Positions 32,308 through 40,637 of a DNA stretch of 64,000 nucleotides are shown piece by piece (the stretch's first letter is position 1; every line of letters starts with the position of its first letter). The translations under genes and the position numbers were made by a program. This DNA comes from Crossiella sp. S99.2 (GTDB lineage Bacteria; Actinomycetota; Actinomycetes; Mycobacteriales; Pseudonocardiaceae), in contig NZ_JALMDK010000002.1 of assembly GCF_023094165.1 (NCBI RefSeq), forward strand, positions 62,001-126,000, read 5' to 3'. The notes beneath the pieces were generated by a model that did not search any database, was not told the origin of the DNA, and worked only from the letters and a program-made list of their open reading frames with translations.

Positions 32308-32940
32308 ATGGATCCGTGGCCACTGCGGCAACTCGTGCTGCGCACCCCGCGCCTGGAACTGCGTCCCGATGACGACGCCGGCCTGCTGGAACTGGCCGAG
32401 CTGGCCGGTCGCGGCATCCACCCGCCCGGCGACATGCCCTTCATCGTCCCGTTCACCGACAAGGCGCCGGGCGAGCTGGAACTGGGCGTGGTCCAGTACA
32501 ACTGGCGGCAGCGCGCCGAACTGGGCCCGGCCAAGTGGACGATCAGCTTCCTGGTCCGGCATCAGGGCGAGGTGATCGGCACCCAGGGCCTGACCGGCGA
32601 GGAGTTCGCGATCACCCGCGAGGTGCGCACCGGCTCCTGGCTCGGCCAGGCGCACCAGGGCAAGGGCCTGGGCACCGAGATGCGCGCGGCGGTGCTGGCC
32701 TTCGCCTTCGATCACCTGGGCGCGGTGCAGGCCCGCTCGGAGGCGTTCGCGGACAACGCGGCTTCGCGTGCGGTCAGCCGCGGGCTCGGCTACCAGGAGA
32801 ACGGCAGCAAGCTGGTGGCCCGGCGCGGTCAGCAGGCCACCGAGATCGGCCTGCGGCTGCCCGCAGGCGAGTTCGTCCGCCCGGACTGGACGCTGGCGGT
32901 CGAGGGCCTGGACGCGTGCCGGGAGCTGCTCGGCGCCTAA
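32308..32940 (+). CDS. GNAT acetyltransferase (RimJ/RimL type), tandem copy 2
   Basis: A 210-residue paralogue of the preceding protein: opening MDPWPLRQLVLRTPRLELRP, cofactor loop AHQGKGLGTEM, FADNAASRAVSRGLGYQENG. Only one base separates its ATG from the previous TGA, so the two are translated together. They differ mainly in the segment between residues 35 and 75, which forms the acceptor site in related enzymes, suggesting divergence in substrate. The 3' end overlaps the convergent metallopeptidase gene by four bases. Confidence 0.85.
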   Translation: MDPWPLRQLVLRTPRLELRPDDDAGLLELAELAGRGIHPPGDMPFIVPFTDKAPGELELGVVQYNWRQRAELGPAKWTISFLVRHQGEVIGTQGLTGEEFAITREVRTGSWLGQAHQGKGLGTEMRAAVLAFAFDHLGAVQARSEAFADNAASRAVSRGLGYQENGSKLVARRGQQATEIGLRLPAGEFVRPDWTLAVEGLDACRELLGA

Positions 32941-33869
32941 CCCAGGTCCAAGTTGCGGTCGAAGGTGTTGCAGGAGGTCGGGTTGCCGGTCTTCAGGCCG
33001 GTGGTGAACCACTTCTGCCGCTGCTTGGAGCTGCCGTGGCTGAACTGGCTCGGATCCGGTTTGCGCCCGTTGAGCTGGGACTGGATGAAGTCGTCGCCGA
33101 TCCGCGCGGCCGCGTCCAGGGCCCGCTTGACGTCGTCGTCGGTGATCTCGGCGATCAGCGGCTTGCCGGAGGCGGTGGCCACCGTGGTGGCGTGGTTGGC
33201 CCAGGCCCCGGCGTAGCAGTCGGCCTGTAGTTCCAGCCGCACCGAACCCGAGGTCGGGCCGGTGGCGTTGCCGCGCACCTGGGCGGAGGTGCCCAGCAGG
33301 TGCTGCACGTGGTGGCCGTACTCGTGCGCCAGCACGTAGGCCTCGACGAAGGTGCCGCCCGCCGCGCCGAAGCGGTCCCGCAGCTCGGTGAAGAAGCTCA
33401 GGTCGATGTAGACCTCGCTGTCGCCGGGGCAGTAGAACGGGCCGACCGAGGAGTCCGCGTTGCCGCACCGGGTGCTCACCGCGCCGTTGAAGAAGTTCGT
33501 GGTGGCCTTGCGGTAGGTGCGGCCGGAGCGGGCGAACACGTCGGTCCAGTAGCCCTGGATCGAGTTGATCGAGGCGATGGCCGCGCAGTCCTGGTTGCGG
33601 TTGGCGTCCGCGCCGGTCTTGCACTTCTCCGCGAGCTTGGTGTTGTTGATCATCCCGCCGCGCGGCACGCTGTCCCGGTCCGCCGCGCCACCCGGCGCCG
33701 CGGGCAGCACACCCCCGCCGAACTGGGACAACAGGAACCAGATCAGCAGGCCGAGCACGCCGACGCCACCCCCGCCGATCGCCACCCGGCTGCCGACGCC
33801 ACCCCCGCCGGACCCGCCTAGGTCCTCGACCTGGGACACATCCAGTTCGGCGTCCTCGTTGAAACGCAC
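32937..33869 (-). CDS. Putative neutral zinc metallopeptidase (YpfJ family)
   Basis: A 310-residue membrane-anchored protein of the PF04228 family. A short cytosolic N-terminus (RFNEDAELDVSQVEDLGG) and a Gly-rich stretch precede one membrane span (VGVLGLLIWFLLSQF). The outer domain has AYVLAHEYGHHVQHLLG with the HExxH zinc motif and the downstream glutamate in LELQADCYAG. Several Cys (CNTF-type, CPGD, CKTG) could form disulfides. A GTG at 33869 was chosen because the product then opens with the family's usual M-R-F; GGGAG is five bases upstream. Substrates unknown. Confidence 0.87.
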   Translation of the reverse strand: MRFNEDAELDVSQVEDLGGSGGGGVGSRVAIGGGGVGVLGLLIWFLLSQFGGGVLPAAPGGAADRDSVPRGGMINNTKLAEKCKTGADANRNQDCAAIASINSIQGYWTDVFARSGRTYRKATTNFFNGAVSTRCGNADSSVGPFYCPGDSEVYIDLSFFTELRDRFGAAGGTFVEAYVLAHEYGHHVQHLLGTSAQVRGNATGPTSGSVRLELQADCYAGAWANHATTVATASGKPLIAEITDDDVKRALDAAARIGDDFIQSQLNGRKPDPSQFSHGSSKQRQKWFTTGLKTGNPTSCNTFDRNLDLG

Positions 33870-33975
33870 CACAACTCCCGCTCGTCGCCGAAGATAGGCC
33901 AGCTGGTGTTCATCCTGCGCTCAACCACCGGTCGTTCGCGAGTGGAAGGGTGCCCAACCGGAAAGGGAGGTGTCC

Positions 33976-35160
33976 GTGATCCGGATGCGTCGACTGCTGG
34001 GGCTGGCGGCAACGCTGGCCGTGGCGACCGGTGTGCTCGCGCCAACCGCGCAGGCCGCCGAGGACCGCGCCCATATCCCCGGCGCGGTCCGCTTCGCCAC
34101 GTTCAACGCCTCGCTCAACCGCAACGCCGACGGCGAGCTGCTCGCGCACCTGGCCACCCCGGACAACCCGCAGGCCCGCAAGGCCGCCGAGGTGATCCAG
34201 CGGGTCCGGCCGGACGTGCTGCTGATCAACGAGTTCGACTACGTCAGCGGCAACCGCGCGGTCGACCTGTTCCGCCGCAACTACCTCGCGGTCGGCCAGC
34301 AGGGCGCGCGCCCGATCGACTACCCGCACGCCTACACCGCGCCGGTCAACACCGGGGTCCCGTCCGGGTTCGACCTGAACAACGACGGCAAGGTCGGCGG
34401 CGGGGACGACGCCTTCGGCTTCGGGCTCTTCCCCGGCCAGTACGGCATGGTGGTGCTCTCGAAGTACCCGATCGACACCGCCGCGGTGCGCACCTTCCAG
34501 AACTTCCGCTGGCAGGACATGCCGGGCGCGGTGCTGCCCGAAGGCTGGTACTCCCCGGAGGAGCTGGGCGTGTTCCGGCTCTCCTCCAAATCGCACTGGG
34601 ACCTGCCGATCCGGATCGGCCGCAAGACCACGCACTTCCTGGTCTCGCACCCGACCCCGCCCACCTTCGACGGCCCCGAGGACCGCAACGGCCGCCGCAA
34701 CCACGACGAGATCCGGCTGTGGGCCGACTACGTCACCCCGGGCAAGGGCGGCTACCTCTACGACGACGCGGGCAAGCGCGGCGGGCTCAAGCCGGGGGAG
34801 CGGTTCGTGATCGCGGGCGACCAGAACGCGGACCCCGTCGACGGCGACAGCTACCAGCACGCGATCCGGCAGATCCTCAACGCGCCCAAGGTGATCGACC
34901 CGAAGCCGGGCAGCCTGGGCGCGATCGAGGCGGCCAGGGATCAGGGCGGCGCGAACGTCGGTCAGCGCGGCCCGTCCTGGCTGGACAGCGGGGACTTCAA
35001 CGACAAGGCCCCCGGCAACCTGCGGATCGACTACGTGCTGCCGTCCCGGCCGCTGTTCCCGCTGGCCGCCGGTGTTTTCTGGCCGACCTCGCGGTCGCCG
35101 CTGGCCCGCCTGAACGACACCTCCGACCACCACCTGGTCTGGGTCGACCTGCTCGCCTGA
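33976..35160 (+). CDS. Secreted endonuclease/exonuclease/phosphatase-family protein
   Basis: A 394-residue exported protein. A GTG at 33976 with GGGAGG five bases upstream gives a signal peptide ending at AQAAE. The EEP fold is visible as FATFNASLNR, DVLLINEFDYV, the histidine in FLVSHPTPP, VIAGDQNADPVDGDS, RIDYVLPS and the final SDHHLVW. These are the metal and phosphate residues of DNase I/sphingomyelinase-like enzymes. A DLNNDGKVGGGDDAFG insert looks like a calcium-binding (dockerin/EF-hand-like) loop. Substrate could be nucleic acid or a phosphoester. It overlaps the convergent transporter gene by 130 bases. Confidence 0.85.
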   Translation: MIRMRRLLGLAATLAVATGVLAPTAQAAEDRAHIPGAVRFATFNASLNRNADGELLAHLATPDNPQARKAAEVIQRVRPDVLLINEFDYVSGNRAVDLFRRNYLAVGQQGARPIDYPHAYTAPVNTGVPSGFDLNNDGKVGGGDDAFGFGLFPGQYGMVVLSKYPIDTAAVRTFQNFRWQDMPGAVLPEGWYSPEELGVFRLSSKSHWDLPIRIGRKTTHFLVSHPTPPTFDGPEDRNGRRNHDEIRLWADYVTPGKGGYLYDDAGKRGGLKPGERFVIAGDQNADPVDGDSYQHAIRQILNAPKVIDPKPGSLGAIEAARDQGGANVGQRGPSWLDSGDFNDKAPGNLRIDYVLPSRPLFPLAAGVFWPTSRSPLARLNDTSDHHLVWVDLLA

Positions 35161-35984
35161 CCCAGTAGCACCGAGCCCAGGACCAGCGCCGCGCCCAGCA
35201 GTTGCAGCCCGGTGAGGCGCTGGTCCAGCACGGCCCAGCCGAGCAGGGTCGCGGTCAGCGGGGTGAGCAGGCTGATCAGCGCCACCGCGCCGGCCGGGAT
35301 CCGGCGCAGCCCGGCGAAGTAGAGCGAGTGCGCCAGCGCGGTGGCCACCAGTGACAACCACAGCAGCCCGCCGAGCGCCGCGCCGTCCAGCGCGGGCGGG
35401 GCGCCCTCGACCAGCAGCGCCACCGGCAGCAGGATCACCGCGCCGCCGAGCAGTTGCCACGCGGTCAAGGTCAGTCCGCTGACCCCGGGCGGCAGGCCCC
35501 ACCGGCGGCTCAGCACGATCCCGCAGGACACCGACACCGCGCCGCCGAGTCCGGCCAGCACGCCGACCAGGTCCAGCGCGGCCTCGCCGTTGAGCACCAG
35601 CAGCGCCACCCCGCCGATCCCGGTCAGCGCGGCCAGCAGCTGCACCGCCCGCACCGGCTCGGCCAGCACCACCGCGGCCAGGCCGATGACCAGCACCGTC
35701 TGCACCGAGCCGAGCGTGCCGGCCACGCCGCCGGGCAGCCGCTGCGCCGCGATGAACAGCAGCGTGAAGAACACCCCGATGTGCAGGGCGCCCAGCACCA
35801 GCGCCCGCCACCACCAGTCACCGCGCGGCAGGCCCGGCCGCAGCGCGAGCAGCACCAGCCCGGCCGGCAGCGCGCGGAACAGCGCGTTCCACAGTGGCGT
35901 CGCGGGCAGCAGTTCGGCGGCCACCAGGAAGGTGGTGCCCCACAGCACCGGCGCGATCGCGGTCCTGGCCAGCAGAGCGGACAT
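35031..35984 (-). CDS. EamA/DMT-family transporter
   Basis: A 317-residue ten-span drug/metabolite transporter with two EamA repeats: first PVLWGTTFLVAAELLPATPLWNALFRALPAGLVLL, second LSRRWGLPPGVSGLTLTAWQLLGG through LLTPLTATLLGWAVLDQRLT. Members export amino acids or small metabolites. The last 40 residues (after LGSVLLGQASRS) are hydrophilic, lie within the sequence overlapping the convergent gene, and may be a dispensable tail. It is divergent from a MarR gene, with shared operator repeats, so the MarR protein probably controls it. Confidence 0.82.
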   Translation of the reverse strand: MSALLARTAIAPVLWGTTFLVAAELLPATPLWNALFRALPAGLVLLALRPGLPRGDWWWRALVLGALHIGVFFTLLFIAAQRLPGGVAGTLGSVQTVLVIGLAAVVLAEPVRAVQLLAALTGIGGVALLVLNGEAALDLVGVLAGLGGAVSVSCGIVLSRRWGLPPGVSGLTLTAWQLLGGAVILLPVALLVEGAPPALDGAALGGLLWLSLVATALAHSLYFAGLRRIPAGAVALISLLTPLTATLLGWAVLDQRLTGLQLLGAALVLGSVLLGQASRSTQTRWWSEVSFRRASGDREVGQKTPAASGNSGRDGST

Positions 35985-35996
35985 GCGGACCCCAGG

Positions 35997-36059
35997 TATC
36001 TCGACGTAAAGTATCTCGACGTCGAGATTTGTACGGCAGCAGATGTCTCGACGTCAAGA
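35997..36059. promoter_or_regulatory. Repeated MarR operator sites between EamA and MarR genes
   Basis: The core TCTCGACGT occurs three times (near 35999, 36014 and 36046). The middle copy is part of a perfect palindrome TCTCGACGTCGAGA and the right copy of an imperfect one (GTCTCGACGTCAAGAT). Such spacing is typical of autoregulating MarR repressors and would silence both divergent genes. Confidence 0.7.
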
Positions 36060-36072
36060 TAGAATCCCGGAG

Positions 36073-36576
36073 ATGCGGGATGCGGTGGACGTGATCATCG
36101 AGCAGTGGGCCAGGGAGAAACCGGGCTTCGACGTCAGCCCGGTCGGGATCGTCGGTCGCACCGCGCGGCTACACGCCTTGCTGGACAAGGGGATCGGCCG
36201 CAACTTCGCCCGCTTCGGGCTGGCCCACTGGGAGTACGACGTGCTCGCCTCGCTGCGCCGGGCCGGTGCGCCCTACCGGCTCACCGTGGGGCAGCTCATG
36301 GCCTCGATGATGATCAGCTCAGGGGCGATGACCAACCGGATCGACCGGATGGCCGCGCGCGGACTGCTCACGCGCGAGCCCGATCCGGCCGACCGGCGGG
36401 GCGTGCTGGTGCGGCTCACCGAGGCCGGGGTGACCCTGGCCGAGGAGGTCCTGGTGCCGCACATGGAGACCGAGCGGGAACTGCTGTCCGGGCTCTCCGC
36501 CAAGGAGCAGCAGCAGCTCGCGGCGTTGCTGCGCAAGGCCCTCCTGTCGCTGGAAGGCCCCGCGCCGCAACAGTGA
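36073..36576 (+). CDS. MarR-family transcriptional regulator
   Basis: A 167-residue winged-helix protein. The DNA-binding part is YDVLASLRRAGAPYRLTVGQLMASMMISSGAMTNRIDRMAARGLLTREPDPADRRGVLVRLTEAG; the DRR wing is typical of MarR. Start ATG 36073 was chosen because the in-frame ATG at 36043 lies in the operator; a Shine-Dalgarno is not well placed, so the message may be leaderless. It likely represses itself and the divergent EamA transporter gene until a ligand binds. Confidence 0.85.
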   Translation: MRDAVDVIIEQWAREKPGFDVSPVGIVGRTARLHALLDKGIGRNFARFGLAHWEYDVLASLRRAGAPYRLTVGQLMASMMISSGAMTNRIDRMAARGLLTREPDPADRRGVLVRLTEAGVTLAEEVLVPHMETERELLSGLSAKEQQQLAALLRKALLSLEGPAPQQ

Positions 36577-38295
36577 TCAGGGCTTGGCGGTGATCCGGTC
36601 GGTGGCAGGCGGCGCCAGGTTCGGGTGCGCGCCCAGGTAGCCGGTGAAGGCGTCCAGATCGATCGCGCCGCCGACGAGTTCGGTGCCCTTGGTCAGCTCG
36701 GTGAAGCCGTCGCCACCGCCGCCGAGGAAGTTGTTCACCGTCACCCGGTACTTGGCCGCCGGGTCCACCGGCTGCCCGGCCACCGTGATGCCGGAGACCT
36801 TGCTGCCCAGCGGCGCACCGGCCGACCAGGAGTACTTCAGCGTGCTCGAAGGCTGGAGCACCCTGGTCACGATCCCGGCCGGCCCTTGCTGCCACTGCTG
36901 TTCCAGCACCGCCTTGAGCTGCGCGCCGGTCAGCGAGATGGTCTGCAGGATGTTGCCGAAGGGCTGCACCGCGTAGGCCTCGCCGTAGGTGACCACTCCG
37001 TTGCCCTCACCGGCCGCGGAGGAGGCGAAGGTCAGGTCGGTGCGCACCCCGCCGGGGTTCATCAGCGCGAGCTGCGCCCCGGCCACCTTCGAGGCTTCCA
37101 GCTGGGAGTCCGCGATCAGGTTGCCCAGCGGGGACTCGCCGGAGGCCACTCCGACCCGGGTGACATCCGCGGTGATCGAGCCGATCGGCCGGTTCGCGAT
37201 CGGCGCGGCCTTGGCCTTGGCCTCGTCCACCAGCGCCTTGGTCTTGGCGTCCTCGGGCACGTCGCGGGTCACCACGGTGTTGAACGCCTTGACCGAGGAC
37301 CGCACGATGTCCCTGGTGCGCCAGTCGATCCGGGCGTCCACCGCGGAGAGGATCCGCCCGAACGAAGCACCCTGGAGCACCGGCCGCGGGTTGCCTGCCG
37401 GGTCGTTGATCGAGCAGACGTACTGCTGGTGGCTGTGCCCGGTGAAGATCGCGTCCACCTTGGCCGAGGCCTTCTGCGCGATCTCCCGCGCCGGGCCCGG
37501 GGTGGTGCGGCAGTCGTTGGGGCCGCCGCCCTCGGTGTTGTCGCCCTGGTGCAGCAGCACCACGATCGCCTTGACCCCGAAGCGGTCCAGCGTGTTCGCG
37601 GTCTTGTTGATCGCCTCGACCTCATCGCCGAACTTCAGGCCCTTGATCGCCTCGGCGGAGACCACGCTCGGCAGGTCCTCCAGCGGCACCCCGATCACCC
37701 CGACCGGCATCCCGCCCGCCCAGGTGATGGTGAACGGCAGCGCGGCAGGCCGGTTGTCCTTCTCGAAGGTCATGTTCGCGGCCAGGATCGGGAACCTCGC
37801 GCCGCGGAAGCGATCGCGGAACTGGCAGCCGTCGGTGGGGTGACAGCCGCCGCGCTGCATGCGCTGCAGCTCGGCGTAGCCCTCGTCCAGCTCGTGGTTG
37901 CCCACCGCGCTGGCGGCCACCCCGATGTTGTTCATGAACTCGATGGTCGGCTCGTCGTGGAAGAGCGCCGAGGTGGTGGGCGAGGCGCCCACGTTGTCCC
38001 CGGCGGAGAGCAGCACCGAGTTGCGGGCCTGGGCGCGCAACGCCTTGAGGTGGCTGGCGAAGTAGGCCGCGCCACCGGCCTCCACCTGCTTGCCGTCGGA
38101 CAGGGTGATCCGCCCGGAGGACCCGGCAGGCGGTTCCAGGTTGCCGTGGAAGTCGTTGAAGGCGATCAACCGGACGTCCGTGCCGCCCCAGTTCGCCGGC
38201 GTCGCCGCCGCGGTGCCCGCGGTGAGCCCGGCCACGGCCAGCACGGCCCCGGCCAGGATCCCCGCCCGGCGCGGCAGCCGGATTCGAGTGCTCAT
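36577..38295 (-). CDS. Secreted bifunctional 5'-nucleotidase/UDP-sugar hydrolase (UshA family)
   Basis: A 572-residue exported protein with a signal peptide (AGILAGAVLAVAGLTAGTAAA). The calcineurin-like domain has LIAFNDFHGN, LLSAGDNVGASP, VGNHELDEG and FTGHSHQQY, the dinuclear metal ligands. The C-terminal 5'-nucleotidase domain (about residues 370-565) shows GNLIADSQLEASK, NPGGVRTDL and the base-stacking FLGGGGDGF. It should dephosphorylate extracellular nucleotides or split UDP-sugars for scavenging. Its stop abuts the MarR gene end. No membrane anchor is seen at the C-terminus. Confidence 0.9.
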   Translation of the reverse strand: MSTRIRLPRRAGILAGAVLAVAGLTAGTAAATPANWGGTDVRLIAFNDFHGNLEPPAGSSGRITLSDGKQVEAGGAAYFASHLKALRAQARNSVLLSAGDNVGASPTTSALFHDEPTIEFMNNIGVAASAVGNHELDEGYAELQRMQRGGCHPTDGCQFRDRFRGARFPILAANMTFEKDNRPAALPFTITWAGGMPVGVIGVPLEDLPSVVSAEAIKGLKFGDEVEAINKTANTLDRFGVKAIVVLLHQGDNTEGGGPNDCRTTPGPAREIAQKASAKVDAIFTGHSHQQYVCSINDPAGNPRPVLQGASFGRILSAVDARIDWRTRDIVRSSVKAFNTVVTRDVPEDAKTKALVDEAKAKAAPIANRPIGSITADVTRVGVASGESPLGNLIADSQLEASKVAGAQLALMNPGGVRTDLTFASSAAGEGNGVVTYGEAYAVQPFGNILQTISLTGAQLKAVLEQQWQQGPAGIVTRVLQPSSTLKYSWSAGAPLGSKVSGITVAGQPVDPAAKYRVTVNNFLGGGGDGFTELTKGTELVGGAIDLDAFTGYLGAHPNLAPPATDRITAKP

Positions 38296-38434
38296 GTGTC
38301 GCTGTCCCTCCTCCGGGCGGCCGCGCGGTGCGAAGCCCGGCCGAGGAGTCTGCCTCGTGTCAAGGGCCGTACACCAGTGGTGTGGTCGCGTCGTGATGAA
38401 CAGCGCGCGGCCGGGAAACCAATAGCCTGGACCG

Positions 38435-38908
38435 GTGACCCCCGAGCCGCACGCCGAACCCAGGTGGCTGAGCGCACCGGAGATGCGGGCCTGGCGTACC
38501 TACATCGTCGGCAGCCAGCTGCTGGCCTACCAGCTCAACCGCGAACTCCAGGACCAGCACGGCCTGACCCTGGCCGACTACGAGATCCTGGTCCGCCTCT
38601 CCGAACAGCCCGACCACCGGATGCGGATGAGCCAGCTCGCCGGCGATGTGGCCAGTTCCAAAAGCCGCCTCTCCCACCAGATTACCCGCCTGGACCGGGC
38701 AGGCCTGGTGACCAGGACGGAATGCCCCAGCGACGGCCGCGGCGTGTTCGCCCAGCTCACCGAACCCGGCATGGACCGCCTGCGCACCGCGGCGCCCACC
38801 CACGTCGACGGCGTCCGCGACCACTTGATCGACCTGCTCACCCCCACCGAACAGGCCGCCCTGGCCCGGGTCTTCGAGAAGGTCCAGTCCCACCTGTCCG
38901 GTCAGTAG
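38435..38908 (+). CDS. MarR-family transcriptional regulator
   Basis: A 157-residue MarR protein. LTLADYEILVRLSEQPDHRMRMSQLAGDVASSKSRLSHQITRLDRAGLVTRTECPSDGRGVFAQLTEPG is the winged helix with its recognition helix and wing. The GTG at 38435 follows the divergent nucleotidase start by 139 bases and no strong Shine-Dalgarno is seen. No adjacent obvious target; the divergent nucleotidase is the nearest. Ligand unknown. Confidence 0.85.
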   Translation: MTPEPHAEPRWLSAPEMRAWRTYIVGSQLLAYQLNRELQDQHGLTLADYEILVRLSEQPDHRMRMSQLAGDVASSKSRLSHQITRLDRAGLVTRTECPSDGRGVFAQLTEPGMDRLRTAAPTHVDGVRDHLIDLLTPTEQAALARVFEKVQSHLSGQ

Positions 38909-38944
38909 CACGCGCCCGACCAAGACCGACTAATCTCTCCTCTC

Positions 38945-39029
38945 GGAAGCGTGGCAGAGCGGCCGAATGCACCCGCCTTGAAAGCGGGAGACCTTAACGG
39001 GTCCGGGGGTTCAAATCCCTCCGCTTCCG
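38945..39029 (+). tRNA. tRNA-Ser (TGA)
   Basis: Full serine-type cloverleaf: acceptor GGAAGCG pairs with CGCTTCC, the anticodon loop CTTGAAA gives anticodon TGA, there is a long variable arm, GGTTCAAATCC forms the T-arm, and the discriminator is G. CCA is not encoded. Confidence 0.95.
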
Positions 39030-39036
39030 CAATGGG

Positions 39037-39070
39037 CGACCCGTGTCCGCGGAAAGCGCGGACCGGGTCG
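39037..39070 (+). terminator. Hairpin after tRNA-Ser(TGA)
   Basis: CGACCCG plus GTCCGCG pair with CGCGGAC plus CGGGTCG around a small loop, with one unpaired T. It lies eight bases after the tRNA and is followed by GC-rich sequence without a U-tract. Confidence 0.6.
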
Positions 39071-39084
39071 CGTTCGCGTGTCTT

Positions 39085-39129
39085 GTGGGGGCCGAGCCCC
39101 CACGCCCCAGCCGGGGGCACGGCCCCCGG
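39085..39129. repeat. Pair of very GC-rich hairpins
   Basis: GTGGGGGC-cga-GCCCCCAC (39085-39103) is followed by CCGGGGGC-acg-GCCCCCGG (39111-39129) and a further C-run. Tandem hairpins of this kind are commonly dispersed between genes in actinomycete chromosomes. The function is unknown; they may stabilise or end transcripts. Confidence 0.6.
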
Positions 39130-39188
39130 ACCCCCGTCGCAGGTTGTGGAGCGCAGCTCGTTCCCCTGAACAGCGGGTCGGCAGGGCG

Positions 39189-39998
39189 CTACCGGTACAG
39201 CCCGAGCCCGGTGAGCATCATGAGGACGATGCCGGTCATCGCGGCCGCCAGCAGCCCGAGGCAGACCACCCCGCTGAACAGGCCTGCCAGCAGGTGGCCG
39301 ATCGCGGGCTGGCCCGTGGCCAGCTTCGGGTTCTCCGGGTCGTAGGTGATGTCCGCCGGGCCCGGCCGCCGCCGCAGGAAGACGAAGGCCGCCGACTCGA
39401 CCTCCATCGATCGGCCGGTGGCGGTGACGAACCGCAGCTTGGCGTACTTGGTCTGGTCGCTGGAACTGTGCCGGTAGCCGGTGATCTCGCCGGCCACCGT
39501 GACCCCGCGCCTGCGCAGCACCCAGAGGTCGCGCAGCAGCCAGCGCCACACCCCGCGCAGGCCGAAGAGCGCCGCCGTGGCCAGCCCGCAGAGCACACCG
39601 AAGCCGGCCGCGATGATCAGCCCGTTCACCGGCCCCGCCCACCACACCAGCAACAGCACCGCCACGCCCGCGCCCAGCGCCACCTTGGCCGCCAGGGCTA
39701 GCGGCTTGCGGGGCTGGGTGGTGCTGGTGGTGGTGGCCGCCGGATCGTGCTCGACCCGGCGCATCGCCCGCTCCAGCGCGTCGGTGAAGGCCGTCACCGA
39801 CGCGTCGTTGCCGCCCTGGACCTCGTAGGTCTCCGTCGCCGTGGTCAGCACCACGCTCCGCCCGGACCGCTGGTGACCGGTCAGCGCGGCCAGTGGCACC
39901 CGCCTGCTCAGCCCCCCGCGGAACACCTCGATCTCCGACTTCCCCAGTCGGAAAGTCCCGCCCCGGCCCTTGAGGACCACGATCGCGTTACTCGCCAT
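39189..39998 (-). CDS. Membrane protein with DUF3592-like domain
   Basis: A 269-residue protein of unknown function. The N-terminal 85 residues form a beta-rich cytosolic domain (IVVLKGRGGTFRLGKSEIEVFRGGLSRRVPL). Two close hydrophobic segments follow (about 105-150), then a DUF3592-like part: GEITGYRHSSSDQTKYAKLRFVTATGRSMEVESAAF and ADITYDPENP, and a final membrane span. The RYR terminus is charged. The isolated position gives no clue to role. Confidence 0.7.
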   Translation of the reverse strand: MASNAIVVLKGRGGTFRLGKSEIEVFRGGLSRRVPLAALTGHQRSGRSVVLTTATETYEVQGGNDASVTAFTDALERAMRRVEHDPAATTTSTTQPRKPLALAAKVALGAGVAVLLLVWWAGPVNGLIIAAGFGVLCGLATAALFGLRGVWRWLLRDLWVLRRRGVTVAGEITGYRHSSSDQTKYAKLRFVTATGRSMEVESAAFVFLRRRPGPADITYDPENPKLATGQPAIGHLLAGLFSGVVCLGLLAAAMTGIVLMMLTGLGLYR

Positions 39999-40093
39999 GC
40001 GGCGGACGTTAGGGCAGCGCGGCAGGCCGGATCAGCGCAATCGCCGAATCTCCCTGCCCAGCCCCAGACCGGGTGTCCACAGTGGACTGACGG

Positions 40094-40537
40094 TCATCCG
40101 GTGATGTCCGGCGCGGTCAGCACCGCCGAGCAGCGGGCCAGCAGGGCGCGCAGGGTGTCCTGTTCGGCTTTGGTGAACTCGGCGGCCAGGCGGCGTTCGA
40201 CTGCGCTGGCGTGCTTGTCGGCCTGCTCGAAGGCGGTGCGGCCGGCCTCGGTGAGCCGGGTCTCCAGCACGTTGCGGTGCAGTTCGTGCGGGGCGCGTTC
40301 GATCAGCTTCGCCGACTCCAGGTTCCGCAGGATGGTGGTCATGGTCTGCGGGGTGACCCGGCTGCGGCGGGCCAGTTCAGCGGCGGAGATACCGGGCTGC
40401 TCGGAGAGCACCAGCAGGGCCGCGTACTGCGCCACGGTCAGGCCCACCGGCCGGAGAACCGCCTGCTTGACGCCCATCAGCTCGTGCTCGACGCGCTTGA
40501 TGTCGCCGCCAAGGCGCTCGTCCAACGGCATGCCCAT
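40094..40537 (-). CDS. MarR-family transcriptional regulator
   Basis: A 147-residue MarR protein starting MGMPLDERLGGDIKRVEHELMG. The winged helix is LTVAQYAALLVLSEQPGISAAELARRSRVTPQTMTTILRNLESAKLIERAPHELHRNVLETRLTEAG. The ATG at 40537 was preferred over a long upstream extension through the divergent gene. It faces the SMP-30-like gene across a 100-base region with a good promoter containing an inverted repeat, so it probably regulates that gene. Confidence 0.85.
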   Translation of the reverse strand: MGMPLDERLGGDIKRVEHELMGVKQAVLRPVGLTVAQYAALLVLSEQPGISAAELARRSRVTPQTMTTILRNLESAKLIERAPHELHRNVLETRLTEAGRTAFEQADKHASAVERRLAAEFTKAEQDTLRALLARCSAVLTAPDITG

Positions 40538-40574
40538 GCGCTGATGGTACGTCCATCGAATATCTGTTCGCCTG

Positions 40575-40603
40575 TTGACGAGTATCAGGGTACTGATTAC
40601 ATT
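40575..40603 (+). promoter_or_regulatory. Promoter of the SMP-30-like gene with inverted repeat
   Basis: TTGACG, a 17-base spacer and TACATT form a sigma-70-type promoter. The spacer contains ATCAG-ggta-CTGAT, a small inverted repeat that could be bound by the divergent MarR protein. It ends 34 bases before the ATG at 40638. Confidence 0.6.
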
Positions 40604-40637
40604 CCGTGTCCTGATGAAGAACAGTGGACGGAGCGAC

